Origin: an archaeon
Lineage (GTDB): Archaea; Nanobdellota; Nanobdellia; Woesearchaeales; GW2011-AR15
DNA: 64,000 bases
Direction: 5' to 3'
NCBI GenBank assembly: GCA_018657065.1
Contig: JABHXU010000015.1
Location: forward strand, 52,191 to 116,190
The notes below the pieces were generated by a model, which made no database searches, had not been told where the DNA came from, and saw only the letters and a list, made by a program, of their open reading frames with translations. Shown here piece by piece: positions 16,631 through 25,716 of the stretch (positions within the stretch are counted from its first letter, which is position 1; every line of letters begins with the position of its first letter). The translations under genes and the position numbers were made by a program.

Positions 16631-17062
16631 ATGGCAAAAAAAATTAAATTCAATTACACTGGAAAATTAGATGGTGGAGAAATTTTTGATACTTCTATGC
16701 ATGAAGAACATGGTCATCCAATAGAATTTGAAGTAGGAAAAGGAACAATTATTCCAGGACTTGAAAAAGAATTAATTAGTATGAAAAAAGGTGACAAAAA
16801 AGAAATTTTAGTAAAAGCTGATGAAGCTTATGGACAACCTCAAGAAAATTTGGTTAGAGAACTTCCTAAAGGTCCTGTTCCAGAAGGTATGAAATTAGAA
16901 AAAGGAGCAGTTATTTATCTTAAAACACCAGAAGGACATCCATTTCCAGCTAAAGTTGTTGAAGTAAAAGAAGAAACAGTTCTTTTAGACTTAAATCATC
17001 CATTAGCAGGAAAAGACTTGACTTTTGAAGTTGAGGTTGTTGACATTAGTGAAGAAAAATAA
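16631..17062 (+). CDS. FKBP-type peptidyl-prolyl isomerase (SlyD-like)
   Basis: A 143-residue cis-trans proline isomerase with the archaeal short-FKBP/SlyD layout: FKBP half (KKIKFNYTGKLDGGEIFDTS), IF (insert-in-flap) chaperone domain in the middle (about residues 65-120), then the closing strands (LAGKDLTFEVEVVDI). The VGKGTIIPGLEKELISMKKG loop and the DEAYGQPQENLV segment are conserved. It probably acts as a cytosolic folding helper. The start at MAKK is chosen because GTGAGGT lies 8 nt upstream; an in-frame ATG 33 nt earlier lacks support. TATATAAG at about 16574 is the likely TATA box. A T-run follows the stop. Confidence 0.95.
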   Translation: MAKKIKFNYTGKLDGGEIFDTSMHEEHGHPIEFEVGKGTIIPGLEKELISMKKGDKKEILVKADEAYGQPQENLVRELPKGPVPEGMKLEKGAVIYLKTPEGHPFPAKVVEVKEETVLLDLNHPLAGKDLTFEVEVVDISEEK

Positions 17063-17107
17063 TTTTTTTTCTAAAGTTTTTTAAATAATTGTATATTACC
17101 TTTTTTT

Positions 17108-17167
17108 ATGATTACTAAATGTAATAATGACGGTAATTGCTCTGTAATTGATTGTGATAACAATTAA
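17108..17167 (+). CDS. Possible 19-residue Cys-containing micro-ORF
   Basis: ATG at 17108 opens MITKCNNDGNCSVIDCDNN, with Cys spaced C-x5-C-x4-C. A TATA-like TTGTATATTA lies about 20 nt upstream, which would fit leaderless expression. It sits alone between the FKBP and PEP carboxylase genes. Such a short frame can arise by chance; the even Cys spacing and the promoter-like sequence are the only reasons to list it. Confidence 0.2.
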   Translation: MITKCNNDGNCSVIDCDNN

Positions 17168-17215
17168 TTCATTGTTTTTTCTCCTAATTTTGTTAAAATA
17201 CTTCAAAATCTTAAG

Positions 17216-18685
17216 GTGATAAAAATTAATATACCAAGGTCAATGTCAACACAACATCCGGATAATGTATCTCAACCCTTTTTTGTAGATAATTCTATTA
17301 TTGCTGGAGATGATGAAATAAAAGAAGCATTTTATGCTTTTTCTCACCTTAAAATTACAGAACAATTGTGGGATTGTGAAGGAAAAGAAGTTGATAATTT
17401 TGTTATTGAAAAATTACTTACAAAATATCCAGACTTTTTTTCTAAAAAAACATTAGGTAAAGATGTTTTTATTACTTTACGAACACCTAATCCTAGAATA
17501 GAAAAAGATAAAGGAAAATTATTATTAGAAACATTAGAAAGTATTCCAAGAAACTTTGATATTTCTCGTGAGTTTTATAAAAATGGAAAAGCTCCAATTT
17601 TTGAAGTTACAGTACCAATGGTTAGTTCTGCTCAAGAAATTTTAATGGTAAAAAATTATTATGATCAACATGTTATTGGAAAAGCGCATACAAAATTAAG
17701 TGGAATGAAAATTAAAGATTGGGTAGGAGATTTTATGCCTAAAGAAATTAATGTAATTCCATTAATTGAAGATAAAAATAGTATGTTGAAAGCTGACAAA
17801 ATTGTTAGAGAGTATGTTCAAAAAGCAAAAATAAAAAATTATCAAAGAGTATGGTTAGCTAGAAGTGATCCTGCATTAAATTATGGAAATATTTCTGCAG
17901 TTTTAATTAATAGAATCGCATTTCAAAAACTTTACAATCTTCAAAAAGAATTAGGAATTGATATATACCCAATTATAGGATGTGGTGGAGTTCCATTTAG
18001 AGGGAATTTTACTCCAAATACTGCGCAAAGAATTGTAAATGTTTATCCTTCGGTGCAAACATTTACTATGCAGTCAGCATTCAAATATGATTATCCCGAA
18101 GATAAAGTAAGAAAAGCTGTAAGATTAATAGAAAAAACAAAAAGAACACATCCTAATTATGTTGATGAGAAAAAAAGTTTAGAAATAATTGAAAAAGTCT
18201 CGAAAAATTATCAATCTCAAATTAAAGAACTTGCACCAATAGTTAATAAAATGTCTACACATATTCCACAAAGAAGAAAAAGAAAGCTTCATGTAGGATT
18301 GTTTGGATATTCTCGGGATGGATCAGGAGTTAAATTACCTAGAGCAATTAAATTTTGTGCATCACTATATTCATTAGGTTTACCTCCAGAAATACTCGGT
18401 ATGAATGATTTAAATAAAGAAGATTGGAGATTTTTAAGAGAGAATTCAGGTTTAATTGAAGATATGAAAGATGCTATTCAATATTTTAACAAGGATTGTT
18501 TAACTTTACTTTCAGATCAATTAAAAGAACAAATAATTAAGTCATTAAAACCTTTTGAAATTGAAATAAATGAAGCTCATAAAAAAATTACATCAATAAT
18601 AATTGAAGATTTTAAAAATAATAATCTAATATCCCTTTCAGAAAATATTGAAAGAGCAGCATCTATAAGGAGGTTTTTAGGGTAA
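17216..18685 (+). CDS. ppcA: Phosphoenolpyruvate carboxylase, archaeal type
   Basis: Carboxylates phosphoenolpyruvate to oxaloacetate, an anaplerotic or CO2-fixing step. The 489-residue protein belongs to the short archaeal PEPC family, not the 900-residue bacterial type. Signatures are IPRSMSTQHPDNV at the N-terminus, the Arg/Gly motifs VWLARSDPALNYG and IIGCGGVPFRGNF, and LFGYSRDGSGVKLPRAI near the C-terminus. The start is a GTG at 17216; AAGGTGAT overlaps it, so an in-frame ATT at 17225 is an unusual alternative. Conserved residues before MSTQ rule out the ATG at 17243. No other central-carbon gene is adjacent. Confidence 0.95.
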   Translation: MIKINIPRSMSTQHPDNVSQPFFVDNSIIAGDDEIKEAFYAFSHLKITEQLWDCEGKEVDNFVIEKLLTKYPDFFSKKTLGKDVFITLRTPNPRIEKDKGKLLLETLESIPRNFDISREFYKNGKAPIFEVTVPMVSSAQEILMVKNYYDQHVIGKAHTKLSGMKIKDWVGDFMPKEINVIPLIEDKNSMLKADKIVREYVQKAKIKNYQRVWLARSDPALNYGNISAVLINRIAFQKLYNLQKELGIDIYPIIGCGGVPFRGNFTPNTAQRIVNVYPSVQTFTMQSAFKYDYPEDKVRKAVRLIEKTKRTHPNYVDEKKSLEIIEKVSKNYQSQIKELAPIVNKMSTHIPQRRKRKLHVGLFGYSRDGSGVKLPRAIKFCASLYSLGLPPEILGMNDLNKEDWRFLRENSGLIEDMKDAIQYFNKDCLTLLSDQLKEQIIKSLKPFEIEINEAHKKITSIIIEDFKNNNLISLSENIERAASIRRFLG

Positions 18686-18727
18686 TAATGAATTCAGTTT
18701 TATGGAAAAAAGTTAAATTATAATTTT

Positions 18728-18759
18728 CTCACAAGACATTTTCTTGTGAGGTATTTAAA
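18728..18759 (+). promoter_or_regulatory. Perfect inverted repeat abutting a TATA box (shared element, copy 1)
   Basis: CTCACAAGA (18728-18736) and TCTTGTGAG (18742-18750) form a 9-bp perfect inverted repeat around CATTT. One base later comes TATTTAAA (18752-18759), the likely TATA box of the LAGLIDADG/aspS unit. The repeat covers the position of the TFB recognition element. A closely similar element stands before another promoter at 36624-36663, so an operator is a better reading than a terminator. Confidence 0.6.
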
Positions 18760-18806
18760 CAAATTAAACAAAATTAATTACAATGATGGAATGAAAATAA
18801 GATAAA

Positions 18807-19964
18807 ATGAATTCAATAAAATTTACCCAAAAAACACTTCGAAAGTTTCATTTAGATCAATTTCCAAAAAAAGAATTGTACTTAGTCATTAATAAATCTT
18901 TCAGAGATAGTTTTTTTGATGTGCTTTCCAACAAAATTGGAGGAACTACAATTCTTAGTAGGAAGTTAGGCGTTGGTTCAGAAACAGTAAGAAGATGGAA
19001 AGTTGGAGATAGAACTTTTCCAAATTGGGCATTGTTACAATTGAACAATCTACTTAGGAAAGAGAAATTTTCAGTTGAAGTAATTGAAAAGAACATTGAG
19101 ATTTTCAGAGGCGAATCTTCAAGCTACAGAATTATTGATCTAGTTTTTCCGTTAGTTGAAGATGAAAGACTAATTAGAATTCTAACACATTTGATGTGTG
19201 ATGGTTATAGTGGAGGTTCAAAACATCTTCCTACTTACGTAAACACTGAAAAGGAATTAATAAAATTATTTGTAAATGACTTGTCTGTTTTTGGTAATGT
19301 TTCTGTTAGTATAAGAAAAAGAAAAACACCAAAGGGAAATAAACATTATTACTCAGTTGAGTTTCCAAGAATCTTTAAACATATTCTTAAAGAAATTTAT
19401 CAATCAGAATTTTATGCAAAAACAGCAAGACTCCCTAAACACTTTTTTAATTTAAATGAGAAATTATCTTCAGAAATAATAAAATGTTTTGGAGATGATG
19501 AAGGATCTGTTAGAGAAAGTTCAATTACGTTTGGATTATCTAATCGATATTTGTTGGAAGACTTTAGAAATATTTTAGTTAAAAACCTAAGAATGAATGA
19601 TAAATTAATTTCGGAAGTAAAAAAGGTGCCAGAGAAAACTTTTTATAATTTTCAAGTTAACAGGAATTTATTAAAAAAATATTATGACTTGATAGGTTTT
19701 AACCACCCAGATAAAAGAAAGCGTCTTGAATTTATATTATCAAGAGAATCAAGATCTGGAAACAAGTATCCAAAAGGTGTTGCAAAGCAAAAAATTGTAG
19801 ATCTTTTGGCTGAAAAACCGAGTTCAGCAATTAGTTTGGGTATGAAGGTTGGTATAAAACCAAAGAATATAAGATTTCATTTAAATAATCTTAAAAAAGA
19901 GAACAAGATTCATGTTTCTAGTTTAGGAGAAAATAATACAAAAATATGGAGTGTTACAAAATGA
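18807..19964 (+). CDS. Stand-alone LAGLIDADG (DOD-type) protein with HTH domains
   Basis: A 385-residue protein in three parts. Residues 40-75 hold a helix-turn-helix (LSRKLGVGSETVRRWK). Residues 120-310 hold two LAGLIDADG half-motifs, LIRILTHLMCDGYSGG and SSEIIKCFGDDEGSVRES, each with an acidic residue at the catalytic place. Residues 325-385 form a winged helix (KQKIVDLLAEKPSSAISLG). The second motif is the better conserved. It is not inside a host gene, so it is neither an intein nor an intron ORF. Such proteins may be homing nucleases or domesticated DNA-binding regulators. Its stop overlaps the aspS start (ATGA). Confidence 0.8.
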   Translation: MNSIKFTQKTLRKFHLDQFPKKELYLVINKSFRDSFFDVLSNKIGGTTILSRKLGVGSETVRRWKVGDRTFPNWALLQLNNLLRKEKFSVEVIEKNIEIFRGESSSYRIIDLVFPLVEDERLIRILTHLMCDGYSGGSKHLPTYVNTEKELIKLFVNDLSVFGNVSVSIRKRKTPKGNKHYYSVEFPRIFKHILKEIYQSEFYAKTARLPKHFFNLNEKLSSEIIKCFGDDEGSVRESSITFGLSNRYLLEDFRNILVKNLRMNDKLISEVKKVPEKTFYNFQVNRNLLKKYYDLIGFNHPDKRKRLEFILSRESRSGNKYPKGVAKQKIVDLLAEKPSSAISLGMKVGIKPKNIRFHLNNLKKENKIHVSSLGENNTKIWSVTK

Positions 19965-21742
19965 TGAGAACAAATACATGTGGTGAATTAAGATCAAAAG
20001 ATGTTGGAAATAAAGTAGAATTATGTGGGTGGACAAATAGTTATCGTGATCACGGTGGAGTTATATTCATAGATTTAAGAGATAAATATGGGTTAACACA
20101 AATTGTATTTGATCCAAGTCACGATAAAAAATCATACAAACTTGCAGATTCATTAAGGAGAGAATGGGTTATTAGAGTTGTAGGAAAAGTTAGATCAAGA
20201 GGAGATTTAGTTAATCCGAAATTAAAAACAGGCGAAATTGAAGTTTTAGCTGATAATCTTGAGATTTTAGGAAAAGCAAATACACCACCTTTAGAAATTG
20301 ATGATGAAAAAGTAGCTGGTGAAGATGTTAGACTAAAATATAGATATTTAGATCTAAGAAGACCTGTTATGCAAAAAAATTTAGTTAATAGACATAAAGC
20401 TATGAAAGCTGCAATGAACTTTTTAGATAAAGAAGGATTTATTCATGTTGAAACTCCTGTTCTTATGAAATCTACTCCAGAAGGAGCTAGAGATTATGTT
20501 GTGCCTAGTAGAGTAAATATGGGTAAATTTTATGCTTTACCTCAAAGTCCGCAATTATATAAACAACTTTTAATGGTTAGTGGAGTGGACAAATATTTTC
20601 AGTTTGCGAAATGTTTACGAGATGAAGATTTAAGATCTGATAGACAACCTGAACACACTCAAATTGATCTTGAAATGAGTTTTGTAAAAAGAGAAGATGT
20701 TTTTGAAGTTGTTGAGGGACTTATGGCATCTATGTGGAAGGAAGTTTTAGGTGTTAAAATTAAAACTCCATTCCCAAAATTAAGTTGGCATGATGCTATG
20801 AATAAATATGGATCAGATAAACCAGATTTAAGATTTGGTCTAGAATTTATGGATGTATCTGAATTAATGAAAGAATCAGATTTTAATGTTTATAAAGAAG
20901 TTATAAAAAGCAACGGTGTTGTTAAATGCTTAAAAGTTCCTAAAGGATCAGACGTTTATTCAAGAAAAGAAATTGATAAGTTAATTGAATTAGCAAAAAC
21001 ACATCATGCAAAAGGTCTTTCATGGATGAAAATTAAGAATGGAAAACCTGAAAGTTCTGTTACAAAATTCTTTAGTGATAAATTACTTGAAAAACTTGTA
21101 AAGCAAGTTGATGCTAAAGAAAATGATATATTATTATTTGTAGCTGATAAATTTGAAATTGCATGTAATGCTTTAGGTCAAGTTAGACTTGAAGTTGGTA
21201 AAAAAATGGATCTAATTAAAGATACATGGCAATTTGCTTGGATTATTGATTTTCCATTATTTGAATGGAATGAAGATGAACAAAAGTGGGATCCTATGCA
21301 TCATATGTTTTGTAGTCCTAGGGATGAATGGGTGGATAAATTAGAAAAAGATCCAGGTGCAGTTATTTGTAATCAGTATGATTTAACTCTTAATGGACTT
21401 GAACTTTGTTCAGGAAGTATAAGGATTACAGATACAGAACTTCAAAAAACAGTTATGAAAGTTGTTGGATTTCCTGAAGCTGAAGCAAAAAAAAGATTTG
21501 GATTTTTACTTGAAGCTTTTAAATATGGGGCACCTCCTCATGGTGGAGTTGGACTAGGATTTGATAGAATTGTTGCTTTAATGAATGGATATACAGATAT
21601 TAGAGAAGTTATAGCATTTCCAAAAAACAAACAAGCACAATGTCCTATGGATGGTTCTCCAAGTGATATTACAGAGAGACAAATGAAAGAATTACATATT
21701 AAACTTGATTTTGTAAAAAAGAAAGAGGTAAAAAAACAATGA
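19961..21742 (+). CDS. aspS: Aspartyl-tRNA synthetase, bacterial type, probably non-discriminating
   Basis: Class II synthetase of 593 residues. The length and the large insertion (about residues 285-420) between motif 2 (KCLRDEDLRSDRQPEHTQ) and motif 3 (GVGLGFDRIVAL) are bacterial; archaeal AspRS is about 430 residues. KYRYLDLRRP is also of bacterial form. The N-terminal OB-fold has RDHGGVIFIDLRD: His at this place is typical of bacterial non-discriminating AspRS, which also charges tRNA-Asn, whereas discriminating enzymes often have Leu. With gatCAB nearby, this fits Asp-tRNA(Asn) as substrate for transamidation. The ATG overlaps the preceding stop by 4 nt, and the next gene overlaps likewise. 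Confidence 0.97.
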   Translation: MMRTNTCGELRSKDVGNKVELCGWTNSYRDHGGVIFIDLRDKYGLTQIVFDPSHDKKSYKLADSLRREWVIRVVGKVRSRGDLVNPKLKTGEIEVLADNLEILGKANTPPLEIDDEKVAGEDVRLKYRYLDLRRPVMQKNLVNRHKAMKAAMNFLDKEGFIHVETPVLMKSTPEGARDYVVPSRVNMGKFYALPQSPQLYKQLLMVSGVDKYFQFAKCLRDEDLRSDRQPEHTQIDLEMSFVKREDVFEVVEGLMASMWKEVLGVKIKTPFPKLSWHDAMNKYGSDKPDLRFGLEFMDVSELMKESDFNVYKEVIKSNGVVKCLKVPKGSDVYSRKEIDKLIELAKTHHAKGLSWMKIKNGKPESSVTKFFSDKLLEKLVKQVDAKENDILLFVADKFEIACNALGQVRLEVGKKMDLIKDTWQFAWIIDFPLFEWNEDEQKWDPMHHMFCSPRDEWVDKLEKDPGAVICNQYDLTLNGLELCSGSIRITDTELQKTVMKVVGFPEAEAKKRFGFLLEAFKYGAPPHGGVGLGFDRIVALMNGYTDIREVIAFPKNKQAQCPMDGSPSDITERQMKELHIKLDFVKKKEVKKQ

Positions 21743-21954
21743 AAGCGAGATTTATACCCAACTTATTTGGTGGATTATTACTGACTGCAGGTTTTATTTT
21801 TGTAGGCGCAGTTCTTTACGCACTTCCTGTTTGGTTAATTTGGAATTATTTAATGCCTAGATTATTTAATCTTCCAGTATTGTCTTTACTAGATGCATTC
21901 TTACTAAATCTTTTGACAGGGATATTATTTAGAGGGAAAGAGAAGAAGGATTAA
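21739..21954 (+). CDS. Small two-helix membrane protein coupled to aspS
   Basis: A 71-residue protein with two predicted membrane helices (about residues 9-34 and 44-63), LLLTAGFIFVGAVLYALPVW and LPVLSLLDAFLLNLL, and a basic tail RGKEKKD. Its ATG overlaps the aspS stop (ATGA), so it is expressed with AspRS. I recognise no family. It is convergent with the large secreted-protein gene, 6 nt away. Confidence 0.6.
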   Translation: MKARFIPNLFGGLLLTAGFIFVGAVLYALPVWLIWNYLMPRLFNLPVLSLLDAFLLNLLTGILFRGKEKKD

Positions 21955-21960
21955 ATAATT

Positions 21961-24900
21961 TTATTGGGCAGTTGCTACTGTTTTCAATTCATCAGGAATC
22001 AATATAACGTAGTTCATCTGTTGTCCGTTTTCTAGGACTTTATTTATTGTCATAGATTCTTCTGTAAAAATAATTTGAACATTTGAATAAGGATTTCCAT
22101 CAAATTTTGCACTGAGTGTGTCAATAAATCTTTCATCAGCTGGGCTTGGAGCAGGTTTAACTACATCAGTTAAAGATGGATGAGTGTGAGCAGTAGAATA
22201 ATATGGATGTTGGTAGTCTCTACCTCCTAACATTGCACAACTAGTTTCACTGCAATATGAAAATTTCGCAGATTCATCTCTTAAGCTTTGTTCTATCCAT
22301 CCAAAAGGATCTTCTTCCATTCCTGCAGCTTTTGCACCGTCCATAATTTCATCATAAGAATCTGGGTGAAAAAAATCTTCAGGAGTTTTTCCCATTCTAG
22401 CAAGTCTATCCGCTATTGGATCGCTTTTATCAAAAAGCATAGTATTGAATGCATTAAAATCATCCCATCCAGAGTCTGCTATTCTTATATGAACGTCCGC
22501 TGGAGTTCCGGATTCTAAGAGAGAGAAAACATGATCTCCCTCAAGGTTAAAATTTCTAGTTAATATTTGAGACCTAACTTCAGCACTTAAAGTGTTTTGT
22601 TTTGCAATTGTATTAGCGAAATGCTCCATCATTTCATCTGTAATAACTACAAAAGAACCATCGGGAAATTTCAAAACTGTTGCAGTATCACTAATTTTAT
22701 CAAGCATGCTTGCAGGTAATCCTGTAGGAAGATCATCCATTTTTGTACCTAATTCAAATATGGCATCAATTCCATGTCCATCTGCATAATTTAGAATATC
22801 AATATTTCTTCCACCATGACTTACACTAATAATTCTATAATTATCATCATTGAGCATGTTTGATGCTATTTCATCCATACTTAATCTTGTTACATCATCT
22901 ATTAAATTATCAGCCATGCCAAAACCAAATAATTGAAACATATCTTTTCCCACACCAACAAATGTTTGAGAAGCAATATCAGCAAAATTAAGAGCAGTTT
23001 TACCAAATCTAACTGCACCAGTTGAAGTTTTTGCAATAATCGCTTCGCCAGCAAGAGCATAACCTCCTAAAGTCATGGCAAGTGCTGCAGCAACTTCCAT
23101 TGTTGTATCAGGTATCATTTCAGCAACAAATGACGCAGCTTTCATTTTATCAAGCTCTGCTCTTCCTTCAATTGAAGCTGTAAACAAATTGATTAGTGTT
23201 TCATCATCAAATTTACCTAATAGTGGTGCTAGAGATCTAGGTACATTAAATATTTCATTTCCAATTTCAATATATTTATGTGTATATGTTGTTGAGCTAA
23301 AAACTCCACCATTGGTTCGACCAATAGTAGCTAAACTTCCTATTAACTCTTCATAGTTTTGTGCTGTGGCATCAACCATGTCAAGATGTATCATAAAACC
23401 TAATTTTTGTAATTCTAATTCCATAGATTTATCATATAAACCTGAGTCTAAATAACTCTGAGCAGCATTTCCAAGAAGATCCAATTTTGCATTATTTACA
23501 GCGGATTCATCTAATGTACGATCAAAGTTAGAATCTTTTACAAGAGGATAATAAATTTCACCAATTGTTACTCCTGTCATACCTTTTTCAATTGCATCAT
23601 CAATTAAATCAAGTCCTAAAGTATACTTAACTTCAGGAAGTTGTAAAGCTGCTGCTATATTTGGATCTTCACCAAATTCTTTGTTTATTTCAATTAAAGA
23701 TACGCCATTCATTCTTAAGGCATCAATAGTATCAAGACCCCTTAATGATTCTTGATAATCTCTTATTTCATCAAACATATCTTCTTCGTTTCCAAAACCC
23801 CATCTCTTGATGTCATCTGAGACAAGTCCACCAAAAAACATATCCAAATCTGATGCTTTATATGTACCACCTTCCATATCTACTCTATATGGACTATAAA
23901 TATATTCAATTATTCCATTGAGTTCATGAATTTGACTTTCAACAAAAAGTTCAGAACTCATAAGTTTTTGTTTATCTAAAAAGAAATCTTGCATGTCTTC
24001 TAAAGAGCAATCAGCAGTACTACAATAAGTATATGTGTCTCTCCAAGCGTTTTTTTGAAATTTTGTGTTTAAGTAACTATCAAAAATACCACTAACTGCA
24101 ACTTCTCTTTGTTCAAGAAGAACAGATGTTCCAGTACTAAAATATAAATTTTCTACATCAAGATCTTCGTCATTAAATTGATCATATCTAAATGATTCAT
24201 GATGCATCCAAACATTTTCTTCTGGGGTTTCTGGGACCTCTTCAAGGTGGTCTAACCATCTTAAAAGGTATTTTTCATAATCTTCTATTGAAATCATATT
24301 TCCACTATTTGGAGGCATTTCTAGAATTCCATCTTCATCATACTGTTTTAATGTATTTATTTGAAGATTAACTGCATTGATATCCATATTATGAACATTT
24401 AATCCTCCATTTCTATGTATTTCAAACATTTTATCTTCGAGTTGAAGAAATGGATTAAATTCATTGAATATTCTATCTGTAGATGAGAAGGGAGCATCAG
24501 GTGTTCCAAATACATGAATACCGTCGTATCTTCCTTCTCTATATATAGAATCAAGATACATCTCTGTGTTTCCATTAGACATAGATCCTAAATATCCTTC
24601 AGGAGGGTTATCTCCATAAAATTCAAATTCAATATCATGGAGGTTTTCATCAAGGTTAAGCATTAAATAATCGTATTCTAAATCATAATGATTACCTTCA
24701 GTAATAGGTCCATTTTTTCCATATGTTGCAGTAACATATCCTCTTGAAACTGCAGCGTCAGTTAGACTTCCATCATAATTAATATCTTCTCCCCAAAAGA
24801 CAAAACCATGAATCTGTCTAGCATCTAACTCTGAGTGAAGTGTTTCAAGGATGTCAGTTTCGCATTCCAAACAAAATTTAATTGGACCATCTGTAGATGG

Positions 24901-25716
24901 AGATGCACAATGTTCTTTTTCATCAACACAAACATAGCTTTTTTCACCTCGAAGTTCAATAGGTTTTGAGAAATCAATTTCACCAGCAGAGGTGAAAAAA
25001 CTACCATGACCATATATTTCATCATCATCAATAGTTAGATATGCATCATTAAATTGAATTTCACTATCTGCAAATTTAATATTTCCTTCACCTAAAACTT
25101 CAATTTCAACATTTCCAGTTTGAAGGTTTCCATCATTATTAACAATTAAATTATCAAAATTACCTGTAATTTCAACAGAATTTTCGCCTTTAAAAAATGA
25201 AAAACCATAATATGTTTCTTCTTCAAATTCATATTGTAAAAATCCAATTCCTTCGAATTCAGTTAATAAAGAGGCATCAACCGTTTTTCCATTATTTTCA
25301 ATTATACCTTCTTCTGAAATTGTAATACCTGAGGCTAAATCATCTGAAAAAGCAATAGTAAATCCTTCTTGAAGCCCAAACTTAGAGGTTAAAGCACTAG
25401 CTAATCTATCTGGTTTTTCAGAAAACATTGTAAGATCATTAAATCCATGTAAATTTTCACCTAATAATTCATCAGATAATTGATCTAGATTTTTCATAAC
25501 AATACTATCAGGGACTTGGCTTAAATCCTTGAGTGCTTCATTCCAACTAAAATAGCACTCAAAATCACATTCTCCTAGAGTACATGCTTCATAAGACTCA
25601 CAACTACATATTGGAGGATCACAAGAATCTTCTTCTTCTCCAGGAGGTAAATAAGCAATAATTGTTAAGTTGCATAGCAAAAAATAAATTAGAATTAAGA
25701 AAATACTCTTTTTCAT
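21961..25716 (-). CDS. Large secreted protein with C-terminal JAMM/MPN-like motif
   Basis: A 1251-residue protein with an N-terminal signal (FLILIYFLLCNLTIIAY), then a Cys-rich segment (CDPPICSCESYEACTLGECD). Residues about 100-270 look like a beta-solenoid. A long helical part contains a hydrophobic Ala/Gly-rich stretch near residues 870-935 (MEVAAALAMTLGGYALAGEA). Near residue 1176 comes AHTHPSLTDVVKPAPSPADE, matching the JAMM zinc motif H-x-H-P...S-x2-D. The catalytic Glu upstream is not certain. JAMM enzymes are usually cytosolic isopeptidases; an extracellular one is unusual. It overlaps the KGQ-signal protein gene by 4 nt (ATGA). The JAMM call is moderate. Confidence 0.75.
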   Translation of the reverse strand: MKKSIFLILIYFLLCNLTIIAYLPPGEEEDSCDPPICSCESYEACTLGECDFECYFSWNEALKDLSQVPDSIVMKNLDQLSDELLGENLHGFNDLTMFSEKPDRLASALTSKFGLQEGFTIAFSDDLASGITISEEGIIENNGKTVDASLLTEFEGIGFLQYEFEEETYYGFSFFKGENSVEITGNFDNLIVNNDGNLQTGNVEIEVLGEGNIKFADSEIQFNDAYLTIDDDEIYGHGSFFTSAGEIDFSKPIELRGEKSYVCVDEKEHCASPSTDGPIKFCLECETDILETLHSELDARQIHGFVFWGEDINYDGSLTDAAVSRGYVTATYGKNGPITEGNHYDLEYDYLMLNLDENLHDIEFEFYGDNPPEGYLGSMSNGNTEMYLDSIYREGRYDGIHVFGTPDAPFSSTDRIFNEFNPFLQLEDKMFEIHRNGGLNVHNMDINAVNLQINTLKQYDEDGILEMPPNSGNMISIEDYEKYLLRWLDHLEEVPETPEENVWMHHESFRYDQFNDEDLDVENLYFSTGTSVLLEQREVAVSGIFDSYLNTKFQKNAWRDTYTYCSTADCSLEDMQDFFLDKQKLMSSELFVESQIHELNGIIEYIYSPYRVDMEGGTYKASDLDMFFGGLVSDDIKRWGFGNEEDMFDEIRDYQESLRGLDTIDALRMNGVSLIEINKEFGEDPNIAAALQLPEVKYTLGLDLIDDAIEKGMTGVTIGEIYYPLVKDSNFDRTLDESAVNNAKLDLLGNAAQSYLDSGLYDKSMELELQKLGFMIHLDMVDATAQNYEELIGSLATIGRTNGGVFSSTTYTHKYIEIGNEIFNVPRSLAPLLGKFDDETLINLFTASIEGRAELDKMKAASFVAEMIPDTTMEVAAALAMTLGGYALAGEAIIAKTSTGAVRFGKTALNFADIASQTFVGVGKDMFQLFGFGMADNLIDDVTRLSMDEIASNMLNDDNYRIISVSHGGRNIDILNYADGHGIDAIFELGTKMDDLPTGLPASMLDKISDTATVLKFPDGSFVVITDEMMEHFANTIAKQNTLSAEVRSQILTRNFNLEGDHVFSLLESGTPADVHIRIADSGWDDFNAFNTMLFDKSDPIADRLARMGKTPEDFFHPDSYDEIMDGAKAAGMEEDPFGWIEQSLRDESAKFSYCSETSCAMLGGRDYQHPYYSTAHTHPSLTDVVKPAPSPADERFIDTLSAKFDGNPYSNVQIIFTEESMTINKVLENGQQMNYVILIPDELKTVATAQ

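Noticed and set aside
18728-18750. Terminator for the PEP carboxylase gene
   Set aside because: The stem would fit, but no T-run follows, it abuts a TATA box and the same element recurs before another promoter. Operator is preferred, terminator not excluded.
18807-19964. Intein or intron inside aspS
   Set aside because: AspRS begins complete after this ORF and has no interruption; the LAGLIDADG protein has its own start and stop.
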